Below are positions 42,346 to 50,356 of a stretch of 64,000 nt of DNA, one piece after another (the stretch's first letter is position 1; every line of letters starts with the position of its first letter). The position numbers were made by a program, and so were the translations under genes. Below the pieces are notes generated by a model. It worked only from the letters and a program-made list of their open reading frames with translations, was not told the origin of the DNA and searched no databases. The stretch comes from Actinocatenispora sp963815125 (GTDB lineage Bacteria > Actinomycetota > Actinomycetes > Mycobacteriales > Micromonosporaceae). Location of the stretch: positions 124,001 through 188,000 of the forward strand of contig CAWFFM010000010.1 in the NCBI GenBank assembly GCA_963815125.1, written 5' to 3'.

Positions 42346-43104
42346 TCATGTCCTACCCCGTCCCCGTTTCGATCCGGCAGCCGACGTCCGGCGGCAGACC
42401 ACCTCGATCACGGTGGTCGGCGGTTCCACCAGGCCAACACCGCATTGCACGACCTTCGGCATGTCGCCGCCAGCTCGCTGGACCTTCGCACCGTGCAGTT
42501 CGATCTCGTCGGACGCGGAGGCGCCCTTCATCGCCAGCAGCCGACCGCCGACCGGGAGCAGTGGCAGACACCAGCGCGCCAACCGGTCCAATGGCGCCAC
42601 CGCCCGCGCGGTCACCACGTCCATCGACTCCAGCTGCCCGGCGAGTTCCTCGGCACGACCCCGTACGACGGTCACGTGATCGAGTCGCAGTTCGTCGACC
42701 ACCTCCGTGAGGAAGGTGGTGCGTCTGGCCAAGGAATCGATGAGTGTGACGGACAGATCAGGTCTGGCCACTCCGAGCACGATACCGGGCAGGCCGGCGC
42801 CGGACCCGACATCTGCCACAACTGCTCCGGTCGGGATCAGCTCCGCCAGTACCGCGCAGTTGAGCAGGTGCCGATCCCACAGTCGCGGCGCTTCCCGAGG
42901 CCCGATCAAGCCTCGTACGGTGCCTTCGGTCGCGAGCAGTTCGACGTACCGCTCGGCCAGGGCGAGGCGGTCACCGAACAGTCGGCCAGCGACCTCTGCC
43001 AGCGCCGGTGGCAGTGCGGTCGGTTGCGCAGTGGGGACATTCTCCGACGGAGTTGCATCGTGTGCGGCGGGGCGGGCGGACGGGTGCGGGGTTGATTCAG
43101 CCAT
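42346..43104 (-). CDS. rsmG: 16S rRNA (guanine527-N7)-methyltransferase
   Basis: A 252-aa SAM-dependent methyltransferase. The motif VVADVGSGAGLPGIVLGVARPDL is the SAM-binding loop, preceded by LWDRHLLNCAVL, which is typical of RsmG/GidB; VTARAVAPLDRLARWCLPLL is in the active-site region. It methylates G527 of 16S rRNA. The ATG at 43104 (MAESTPH) was chosen over a 21-codon upstream extension. A 4-nt overlap links it to the longer parA frame. Loss of RsmG gives low-level streptomycin resistance in actinobacteria. Confidence 0.95.
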   Translation of the reverse strand: MAESTPHPSARPAAHDATPSENVPTAQPTALPPALAEVAGRLFGDRLALAERYVELLATEGTVRGLIGPREAPRLWDRHLLNCAVLAELIPTGAVVADVGSGAGLPGIVLGVARPDLSVTLIDSLARRTTFLTEVVDELRLDHVTVVRGRAEELAGQLESMDVVTARAVAPLDRLARWCLPLLPVGGRLLAMKGASASDEIELHGAKVQRAGGDMPKVVQCGVGLVEPPTTVIEVVCRRTSAAGSKRGRGRT

Positions 43105-43658
43105 GTACACGATTCTCGGTACGCCGCCCCTGCGGTGACCGGCGCCCTGCCGGTCACCGCAGAACAACTTCCACCATCACCGCCATGACATCCGCTGAGC
43201 GGAGCCCACACCACAGGTCTCGGTACCGCGGGTGTTCATCTGAACCGACAGGCTGGCCCGGTCGACCGGCCGGCATGACCCGCCCACGCCTCGACACCGA
43301 AACGGGGCAGCTGACAGACCCGGGTCGGGTTGACGTGATGTCGCGAAATGGTGCGGCAGAAGGGGTCGGAAGGAGGCTCATCGGCGCAAGCGAAATAAGC
43401 CGCAAAAAGGGCGCGCGGTTTCGGCTACCCTTACCATGGCCAGGGGATTCGACACTGACGAAAGTCTGCTGGAGCACCGGGTGACATCCCCGGGCGTCCA
43501 ACGACCGGTCCCGCACCCGGACAGCGGCTGACCCATGTCGAAACGCTGCCGGGCCAGAAAAGGCCCAGGGAGGCAGCTCCGGATTCCACCGCACCGTGGC
43601 GATGTCCACCAGAACCCGCGTCTCCCTGGGCCCTTCGTACCGCTGTCGCTGTCCGGCG
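43105..43658. other. intergenic region between khpB and rsmG
   Basis: About 550 nt without a gene. An inverted repeat AGGCCCAGGGAG (43561-43572) / CTCCCTGGGCC (43622-43632) with a loop of about 50 nt lies just after the khpB stop; on the minus strand the second arm is followed by TTTTC, so it may end the rnpA-yidC-khpB transcript. The rest probably includes a promoter for rsmG-parAB. Confidence 0.4.
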
Positions 43659-44237
43659 TTACTTCACCGGGCTGACCACGATTCGCCGGTTCGGCTCGAC
43701 GCCCTCCGACTCACTTTCCACATCGCTCAGTTCGTTGACCACATCGTGTACGCACTTGCGCTCGAACGCGGTCATCGGGTCCAGCTTCACCGGCTCACCA
43801 TGTTCGTGGACCTTCTCCACCGCGTTCTTCGCGATCGCGGCCAGTTCCTTGCGCCGCGCCTGCCGGAACCCGCCGACGTCCAGCAGCAGTCGGCTCGGCG
43901 ACCCGGTCTGCTGGAAGATCGCCAGGCGGGCCAACTCCTGAAGTGCCTCGAGGGTCGCACCACGCTGCCCGATCAGTGGATCGAGTCCGTCCCCGACCAA
44001 CTCCACCACGGGACGGCCGGACTGTACGAGTTCGTCGATGTCACCGTCGAAGTCGAGGATGTCCAGCAGACCTTCGATGTAGTCCGCAGCGATCTCGCTC
44101 TCCCCGAACAGCGAGTCTGAGTCGCGACCACCGCCGTTGGTCGGTGCCGCGGCGGTGCCGGTACCGCTGGTCGTCCCGGTCTCATCGCCGGACGTCTCCC
44201 CGGCCTCGTCGACCGGGTTGGTGCTCGTATCGGTCAC
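43659..44237 (-). CDS. khpB: Jag/KhpB-like KH-R3H RNA-binding protein
   Basis: A 192-aa protein. After an acidic disordered N-terminus come a KH domain (ADYIEGLLDILDFDGDIDEL...GDGLDPLIGQRGATLEALQELA) and an R3H domain (FRQARRKELAAIAKNAVEKVHEHGEPVKLDPMTAFERKCVHDVV). It binds RNA in the cytosol. The GTG at 44237 was chosen on family length. The gene follows yidC, as in most Gram-positive bacteria (jag/spoIIIJ-associated). Confidence 0.93.
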   Translation of the reverse strand: MTDTSTNPVDEAGETSGDETGTTSGTGTAAAPTNGGGRDSDSLFGESEIAADYIEGLLDILDFDGDIDELVQSGRPVVELVGDGLDPLIGQRGATLEALQELARLAIFQQTGSPSRLLLDVGGFRQARRKELAAIAKNAVEKVHEHGEPVKLDPMTAFERKCVHDVVNELSDVESESEGVEPNRRIVVSPVK

Positions 44238-44401
44238 GGCAGTACTACTCCAAGATCCAGGGCGCCCCGCCCGGACGCCTCTCACAGTCTCATTATCGGC
44301 AGGTTCGTCGCCTACCGTGCGTTCACCGATCGTGTCGCATCGGTCGTCAATGGCCGGACCCTATGCCAGTACCCTCCGGCCGGTGCGGGCAGCCCCACAG
44401 G

Positions 44402-45625
44402 TCACGGGCCGGCCTTCCGCTTCTCCGTCTTCCCCGAGGCGCCGGTCGTACCGGAAACGCGCTTGGCACCGTTCGACGACGCGCCATTCGAGGACGTACG
44501 CGGCGCGCCATTCGCGGTCCGCTTCGCAGCAGCCTTCTTGACGCCGGTCGCCTTGTTAGCGGCGGCCTTCTTCTGCACACCCGCCGCGCCGGTACCGGTA
44601 CCGGTACCGGTACCTGCGGGGGTGTCGGTGTCGGTGTCGTCGGTCGAACCCGCCGGCACGTTCGGCCGGGTAGCGGCGGTCCGCTTCTTGGCCGGCTTGG
44701 CGCCAGGCTTCGGTGCCAGCGCGCGGGCCTGCTCGGCCCGGACCTCGGCGGCCTTGCGGGCCTCCTCGGCGGCCTTGCCCTTCAGCGGCTTGCCGGCTGC
44801 CGCGGCCGCCTTCGCGGCGTTCGGCGGCGGCGGGTACTTGTGCAGGATCCAGCTCTGCTGACCCAACGAGAACACGTTCGAGGTCACCCAGTAGATGACC
44901 ACACCGATCGGGAAGATCGAGCCGGAGACCAGCAGCATCACCGGAACGCCGTACAGCATGACGCGCTGGATCATCTTCTGCTGCGGGTCGGTCGCCCAGC
45001 CGGTACGCGCGATCATCTGCCGCTGGGTCAGGAAGGTGGTCACGATCATGATCGCGACCAGCAGACCGGCCACGATCTTGACGTGGATCGAACTGGCGTG
45101 CAGTTCGGTCAGCAACGCGCCGGTCGTCTTGAACCCGGCTGCGATGGGCGCACCGAACAGGTGCGCGGTGGACGCGCCGTCGAATTCCGGAATCGACCAT
45201 CCGTACAGGCTCTTCTGCGCGCCGCTGGCATCCGGGTGACTGAGGTGACGAAGTACGTGGAACAGGGCGAGCAGCACCGGCGCCTGCAGTGCGAGGGGAA
45301 GGCAGCCCATGATCGGGTTGGCCTTCTCCTTGCGGTAGAGCTCCATGAGCTCCTGCTGCATGGCCTGCTTGTCGCCGCCCTTGTACTTGTTCTGCAGCTC
45401 CTTGATCCGCGGCTGCAGTGCCTGCATCGCGCGCTGGGACTTGATCTGCTTCACATAGAGCGGGAACAGCACGACCCGGATCGTGATCACCAGGAAGATG
45501 ATCGACAGGACCCAGCCCCAGTCGGTGCCGAGGAACTGCGCCTTGTCCAGCCCGGCCGCGGCCCACAGGTCATGCCAGCGAAGCATCACCCACGAGATAG
45601 CCGTGTAGAGAATTCCCAGACTCAC
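44402..45625 (-). CDS. yidC: membrane protein insertase YidC
   Basis: A 407-aa insertase of the Oxa1/YidC family. Helices and motifs: YTAISWVMLRWHDLWAAAG, WGWVLSIIFLVITIRVVLFPLYVKQIKSQRAMQALQP (the conserved Arg in the groove), KANPIMGCLPLALQAPVLLALFHVLRHLS, FPIGVVIYWVTSNVFSLGQQ. After residue 280 follows a long lysine/alanine-rich cytoplasmic tail of about 120 residues with a TGTGTGTG run encoded by a GGTACC hexamer repeat. It inserts proteins with or without Sec. A GTG start with GGAG about 8 nt upstream lies 3 nt after yidD. Confidence 0.96.
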   Translation of the reverse strand: MSLGILYTAISWVMLRWHDLWAAAGLDKAQFLGTDWGWVLSIIFLVITIRVVLFPLYVKQIKSQRAMQALQPRIKELQNKYKGGDKQAMQQELMELYRKEKANPIMGCLPLALQAPVLLALFHVLRHLSHPDASGAQKSLYGWSIPEFDGASTAHLFGAPIAAGFKTTGALLTELHASSIHVKIVAGLLVAIMIVTTFLTQRQMIARTGWATDPQQKMIQRVMLYGVPVMLLVSGSIFPIGVVIYWVTSNVFSLGQQSWILHKYPPPPNAAKAAAAAGKPLKGKAAEEARKAAEVRAEQARALAPKPGAKPAKKRTAATRPNVPAGSTDDTDTDTPAGTGTGTGTGAAGVQKKAAANKATGVKKAAAKRTANGAPRTSSNGASSNGAKRVSGTTGASGKTEKRKAGP

Positions 45626-45628
45626 TTC

Positions 45629-45922
45629 TCAGGCTCCAGTCACATCGGCGCGGTGCCACGCCGGTGGCACCGGGTCGTACCCGCCCGGATTGAACGGTTG
45701 ACAACGCAGCAGCCGCCAGATCGCCAGGCCGGTTCCACGCACCGCGCCATGCGCGGCGACCGCCTCCTGGGCGTACGCGCTGCAGGAGGGGTAGAACCGA
45801 CAGCGGGCCGGCATCGCCGGGCTTATCCAACGACGGTACGCGACGATGGGTAGCGTCAGCACCCGGGCCGCCGGTCCGACGGGCCGATGCTGGCCCGTCG
45901 CCGGACCGTTATGCGTGCTCAT
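45629..45922 (-). CDS. yidD: membrane protein insertion efficiency factor YidD
   Basis: A 97-aa protein of the YidD family with VAYRRWISPAMPARCRFYPSCSAYAQEAVAAHG and WRLLRCQPFNPGGYDPVP, the three conserved cysteines of the family. It is associated with YidC at the inner membrane surface. The ATG overlaps the rnpA stop by 4 nt and the stop is 3 nt before yidC, so the three genes are translated as a unit. Confidence 0.96.
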   Translation of the reverse strand: MSTHNGPATGQHRPVGPAARVLTLPIVAYRRWISPAMPARCRFYPSCSAYAQEAVAAHGAVRGTGLAIWRLLRCQPFNPGGYDPVPPAWHRADVTGA

Positions 45923-46581
45923 TGCGGTTTCTTTCGATTCCGGCCGCCGTGCTGACGGGCGCCATCGCCCGGCTGTCCGGACCGCGTTCCGGCGGATCGG
46001 TCGGCCCGCGGCCGGCGCGGTGCGCGGGCCGCATCCAGGGCGGCGTCCAGATCCCGGCCGAGTTCGTGGAAGTCACGGTCCGCGGCGGCGGGAAGTGCCC
46101 GTACCACCACTGTCGCGCCGGCGGGCAGTCGGCTGAGCCGTTCTGCAGCCAGGTGTCGCAAGCGTCGGCGGACCCGGTTGCGTACCACAGCGTTGCCGAC
46201 CGCCCGGGAGACCGAGAAGCCGAACCTGGCCGATGGTGGTCCGGACGCCACCGTGGCGGCTGAGGGGAAGGCCTCCGGGTCGGAAGCTCCGGTACGGACC
46301 GGATCGACCGCAGGCTGGACCGCGTCCGGCGCCGCCGATGCCCGGGTGTGCTCAGCGCCCGGTGCGCTGTCGGTCGGTGTCGGGCTCCCGATCCGTACCG
46401 GGGAATCGGCCGGGGCCACACCGTTGACGGGTGCCGCACCCTCGATGTGTGCCGGGTCTCCGGGCGGCGCCGGCGGCAACGCCAGGTGCACCACGAGCGA
46501 ACCCCGCCCAGCACGACGCCCGCCGCGGGTGGTCGCGGCGAACTCAGCGCGGCGACGCAGCCGCGCGGCGGGCGGCAGCAT
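45919..46581 (-). CDS. rnpA: ribonuclease P protein component with an inserted linker
   Basis: The 220-aa protein is much longer than the usual 110-130 aa RnpA. The conserved N-part LPPAARLRRRAEFAATTRGGRRAGRGSLVVHL is followed by a Pro/Ala-rich insert (about residues 35-115), then ARFGFSVSRAVGNAVVRNRVRRRLRHLA, the RNA-binding RNR motif, and a short tail. It assists RNase P RNA in 5' tRNA maturation. The insert falls in a surface loop of the fold. The 4-nt overlap with yidD and position after rpmH are conventional. Confidence 0.93.
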   Translation of the reverse strand: MLPPAARLRRRAEFAATTRGGRRAGRGSLVVHLALPPAPPGDPAHIEGAAPVNGVAPADSPVRIGSPTPTDSAPGAEHTRASAAPDAVQPAVDPVRTGASDPEAFPSAATVASGPPSARFGFSVSRAVGNAVVRNRVRRRLRHLAAERLSRLPAGATVVVRALPAAADRDFHELGRDLDAALDAARAPRRPRADRSAGTRSGQPGDGARQHGGRNRKKPQ

Positions 46582-46614
46582 GATGACTCAGTAGGTTCTG
46601 CGACAGCCGTCAGC

Positions 46615-46752
46615 TCAGGCCGCGAGGCGGTCGCGGCCCTTGCGGCGGCGGCCGGAGAGGATCGCCCGGCCGGCACGGGTGCGCATCCGCAGCCGGAAGC
46701 CGTGGGTCTTCGCGCGGCGGCGGTTGTTCGGCTGGTAGGTGCGCTTACTCAC
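46615..46752 (-). CDS. rpmH: 50S ribosomal protein L34
   Basis: A 45-aa protein beginning SKRTYQPNNRRRAKTHGFR and ending GRRRKGRDRLAA, an exact L34 pattern, too short for usual ORF listings. GTG start at 46752 with GGAG upstream. It precedes rnpA by 33 nt and is divergent from dnaA. Confidence 0.97.
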   Translation of the reverse strand: MSKRTYQPNNRRRAKTHGFRLRMRTRAGRAILSGRRRKGRDRLAA

Positions 46753-47479
46753 GTGACGTCTCCAAGATCAGCTGGTCCAGGGAGCAGATCTACGATCGAC
46801 CTGCCCGAAACATCCGGTACAACAACATCGGTACGACGAGCGGACCGAGGTGCCGGCCAGATCGTCCCGCCGGTGTGTCAAGATCCGGACAGTGTCCGGC
46901 CGGCGTGGTCGCCCAACTCTGTCGCCCGACCCTCGTGCGGAACGTTGCTCATGCCGAACCCTTGGATCAGGCTCCGGCACCGCGGTCGAGTCGGACGCAG
47001 ACATGCTTTTCCACGGTATCAAACGCGCAGGGCAGGCTCACTGCCGCTATACCCTACTGCGCGCGCAGTCGATCACCGGCCCCGCCGGACATCCGGTCCG
47101 CTACGCCACACGACAGTTCATTCAGTACTCCGGATGCGCTCCGTACCGGGGTGGATCTGGTCTATCGTGCGCCAGTGGGTGACCTGTCGGACGTCTGCCG
47201 TGCTGCGGCACCCGGGCGGGTGGTGCGACCGACTGGTGTGCGACCGTATATAAGGCATGGACGCTGTCCGTCGGTGGGGTGGCCGGCGAGCGATATGCGA
47301 GTGATGTCGACCAGTTCGTACCCGGTCGACACGGGAAGCTGCAATGTATCCACAGACTGTGGACAAGGTTGTGGATAACTTACGGGCCGCCTGGTCGCTG
47401 GCCCCGGAGACACGATTCCGTCGGTCGGGCGTGAGGTCCGGCGCGGACGTGTCCGCAGAACGCGAGGGGGTGCGCGACG
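46753..47479. other. rpmH-dnaA intergenic region with DnaA boxes
   Basis: About 730 nt. Near its right end are GTATCCACA (47346-47354), TGTGGACAA (47358-47366) and TGTGGATAA (47370-47378), DnaA-box-like sites upstream of dnaA that fit autoregulation. AT-rich TATATAAG (47247-47254) could be a -10 element for dnaA, but no clear -35 was found. The rpmH promoter must also be here. Confidence 0.65.
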
Positions 47480-49303
47480 GTGACCGACGACACTGTCAAC
47501 CTCGCGGCGGTCTGGGTCGCGGCCACCGAGGAACTAGCCAACGAAACGCTGTCCCCTCAGCAGCAGGCGTGGCTACGGCTGACCAGGCCACTCGCCCTCG
47601 TCGAGGACACGGCCTTCATCGCCGCACCCAACCCCTTCACCCGCGACGCCATCGAGTCCCGGCTCCGGCCCGCGATCACCGCGGCGTTGTCGCGCCGGCT
47701 CGGCCGCAGCATCCAGCTCGCCGTGGCGGTACAGCCCTCGGACGAGGCGGATCAGCTCGGTGGTGACCCGGCCATGCCGACACCACCCGCACCGGTACCG
47801 GACTTCCGGTCGGTCGAGCCGCTCGACGAGCCACCACCGCCGGCGGAACGCCCGGCGTCCACCGGGAGCCCGGACGACCAGTTCCCCGCGGCATCGTCCT
47901 ACCCGGCGTCGTCCTACCCGGCGGCACCACCGTCGACCGACCCGCCGCCCGGCCCGCGCTACTCCGCGCACGCCGACGATCCGCAGAGCGGGCCCGACCG
48001 GCCCCGGCACACCCGGTCCGACGAGCAGCTCCCACTGACCAACATGCCCGCGCACCTGCCCGGGCTGGACATTCCGGAGTCCGGCGTACGGCGGCACCAC
48101 GGCACAGCCATACCGGCCACCCCCGTACGCAACGACCTCGGCGGATCGCAGGACCGGGTCGACGGCGGGCCCGGCCGGGCCGGGGCGACCCGACCGGGTG
48201 GGGCCGACCACCGTGGCGACAACGCCCCGACCCGCCACGGATTCCGCGACTTCGGCACCGGCCGTACCGACACGGTCAGCCGGCTCAACCCGAAGTACAC
48301 CTTCGAGACCTTCGTGATCGGTTCCAGCAACCGGTTCGCCCACGCCGCGGCCATCGCGGTCGCCGAGTCGCCCGCCAAGGCGTACAACCCGCTGTTCGTG
48401 TACGGCGGCTCCGGGCTGGGCAAGACACACCTGCTGCACGCCATCGGTCACTACGCGACCAGCCTCGGCAACGCCCGCAGCGTGCGGTACGTGTCCACCG
48501 AGGAGTTCACCAACGACTTCATCAACTCGCTGCGGGACGACAAGACCCAGGCGTTCCAACGCCGGTACCGGGACGCCGACATTCTGCTGATCGACGACAT
48601 CCAGTTCCTGGAGACCCGCGAACGTACCCAGGAAGAGTTCTTCCACACCTTCAACACGTTGCACAACGCAACGAAGCAGATCGTCATCACCTCGGACCGG
48701 TCACCCAAGCAGCTCTCCACCCTCGAGGACCGGCTGCGTACCCGGTTCGAATGGGGACTGCTGGCCGACATCCAACCCCCCGATCTGGAGACCCGGATCG
48801 CGATCCTGCAGAAGAAGGCCGCCCACGAGCGGCTGTACGCCCCGCCGGACGTACTGGAGTTCATCGCCTCGCGGATCCAGAACTCAATCCGGGAACTGGA
48901 GGGCGCACTCATCCGGGTCACCGCCTTCGCCAGTCTCAACAGGTCCGCGGTCGACCTGGGCCTGGCCGAGGAGGTACTACGCGATCTCATCCCGGACGGT
49001 GCCGGCCCGGAGATCAACTCCGAGCAGATCATGAACCTGACCGCTGACTACTTCGGGGTCAGCATCGACGACCTGCGTGGCCATTCGCGGTCCCGGGTAC
49101 TCGTCAACGCCCGGCAGGTCGCCATGTACCTGTGCCGGGAACTGACCGACCTGTCCCTGCCCCGCATCGGCCAGGCATTCGGCGGACGCGACCACACCAC
49201 CGTCATGCACGCCGACCGCAAGATCCGCCGACAGATGGCCGAACGCCGCACCCTCTACAACCAGATCGCCGAACTGACGAACCGCATCAAACAGCAAGAA
49301 TGA
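47480..49303 (+). CDS. dnaA: chromosomal replication initiator DnaA
   Basis: A 607-aa AAA+ initiator. Domain I (1-85) is followed by a long Pro/Asp/Gly-rich domain II (about 90-260), the ATPase domain with GGSGLGKTHLLHAIGHY (about 310-326) and IDDIQFLETRERTQEEFFHTFN, and domain IV with the DnaA signature GRDHTTVMHADRKI (about 569-582). It binds DnaA boxes and opens oriC. The GTG start follows a GAGGGGG element. Its stop is directly followed by a 149-bp inverted repeat arm. Confidence 0.98.
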   Translation: MTDDTVNLAAVWVAATEELANETLSPQQQAWLRLTRPLALVEDTAFIAAPNPFTRDAIESRLRPAITAALSRRLGRSIQLAVAVQPSDEADQLGGDPAMPTPPAPVPDFRSVEPLDEPPPPAERPASTGSPDDQFPAASSYPASSYPAAPPSTDPPPGPRYSAHADDPQSGPDRPRHTRSDEQLPLTNMPAHLPGLDIPESGVRRHHGTAIPATPVRNDLGGSQDRVDGGPGRAGATRPGGADHRGDNAPTRHGFRDFGTGRTDTVSRLNPKYTFETFVIGSSNRFAHAAAIAVAESPAKAYNPLFVYGGSGLGKTHLLHAIGHYATSLGNARSVRYVSTEEFTNDFINSLRDDKTQAFQRRYRDADILLIDDIQFLETRERTQEEFFHTFNTLHNATKQIVITSDRSPKQLSTLEDRLRTRFEWGLLADIQPPDLETRIAILQKKAAHERLYAPPDVLEFIASRIQNSIRELEGALIRVTAFASLNRSAVDLGLAEEVLRDLIPDGAGPEINSEQIMNLTADYFGVSIDDLRGHSRSRVLVNARQVAMYLCRELTDLSLPRIGQAFGGRDHTTVMHADRKIRRQMAERRTLYNQIAELTNRIKQQE

Positions 49304-49452
49304 GCTGTGACATGGCCTCTTTCGCTTCGCTCGTTCGGCGGGCGCTGGCTTCGCAGGCGCTTGGATCGGCCTGTTGAAGCTCTGCGGGGGCTTCGCCTTC
49401 GGCTCGCCTCCTCGGGTTTCTGCGGCCGAGCGCACCGGCTGCGCCATCGCGT
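49304..49452 (+). repeat. left arm of 149-bp inverted repeat
   Basis: This segment starts at the first base after the dnaA stop codon and is the reverse complement of 50173-50321 with one difference (148/149, compared base by base). Confidence 0.97.
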
Positions 49453-49504
49453 GACGGTCCGGGTGGGTTGTCCCGCGCCCCGCGCGGGACCGTAGCCATG
49501 CGCG

Positions 49505-49568
49505 GGACCGTGAGTTGTGTGGCTCGGCTTCGTCATCGCGTTCAGGTGGGGTGACCCTGCGCGCGGGG
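49505..49568 (+). repeat. left arm of degraded inner inverted repeat
   Basis: Aligns without gaps to the reverse complement of 50074-50137 over 64 positions with about 53 identities, sharing TGTGGCTCGGCTTCG and CCTGCGCGCGGG. Confidence 0.8.
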
Positions 49569-49696
49569 ACCATGTACGGTCCGGCTTCGCCGTCGCGGAT
49601 GGTGGTTCGGAGGTGGGGTGTGCCGGGTGGGGTGTGTACCGGTGGCCGCTCGTCCCGGGTCAACGCCGTCCGACCGTCCGCCTCACCGCCACTGAG

Positions 49697-49836
49697 CATT
49701 TTCCCCGAAAGTATAGTTTGTCCTAATATCACGATCGGACTTTCGGGGAAAATGTACCTTTACCTGATTTCAGGAGAGCATTTAACCCGAATGTACCTTT
49801 CTGCAAATGGCACTTAACGGCTATTCGGGGAAAATG
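49697..49836. repeat. AT-rich palindromic core between the repeats
   Basis: This 140-nt region is far less GC-rich than the rest of the window. It holds a perfect 16-bp inverted repeat CATTTTCCCCGAAAGT (49697-49712) / ACTTTCGGGGAAAATG (49739-49754), a third 13-nt partial copy TTCGGGGAAAATG (49824-49836), and a direct repeat AATGTACCTTT (49751-49761 and 49790-49800). Confidence 0.85.
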
Positions 49837-50073
49837 GCCACTACGGTGGAGTGGTGAGAACTCAACCAGCGCAGGACCCTCACTTGTACCAACGCTGAAC
49901 CCTCAAAAGGAACGTCATCGCGCATCGGAACATGGTGGCGATCGGGCGGGTTGAACCGCGACCCGAACCGTGGAAATCCACCGGGAATGACACCATCCCG
50001 GCAATGGGGGAGGCGTGTGTCCCGCACGGGACCGTCGGAACTCGTTTGCGGGCCGAGCCACCTCCCGGTTACG

Positions 50074-50137
50074 ACCCGCGCGCAGGGGCACCCCATCTGA
50101 CCGCGAAGGCGAAGCCGAGCCACACTGCCAACGGTCA
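50074..50137 (-). repeat. right arm of degraded inner inverted repeat
   Basis: Partner of 49505-49568 on the opposite strand, about 83 % identical by eye. Confidence 0.8.
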
Positions 50138-50172
50138 TGCGCGGGGCTCGGGACAAGCTCACATCGACCCGG

Positions 50173-50321
50173 ACGCGATGGCGCAGCCGGTGCGCTCGGC
50201 CGCAGAAGCCCGAGGAGGCGAGCCGAAGGCGAAGCCCCCGCAGAGCTTCAACAGGCCGATCCAAGCGCCTGCGAAGCCAGCGCCCGCCGAACGAGCGAAG
50301 CGAAAGAGGCCATGTCACAGC
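50173..50321 (-). repeat. right arm of 149-bp inverted repeat
   Basis: Reverse complement of 49304-49452 with a single substitution; it ends 36 nt before the first DnaA box of oriC. Confidence 0.97.
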
Positions 50322-50356
50322 GGGCGAAGCCACGTTATGGCCACTCTCACACAGGG

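Noticed and set aside
49697..49754. Resemblance of the ATTTTCCCCGAAAGT palindrome to the CCCCGAAA segment near a Tn3-type bla promoter
   Set aside because: The shared part is only 8-10 nt, and no transposase or Tn3 terminal repeat is present.
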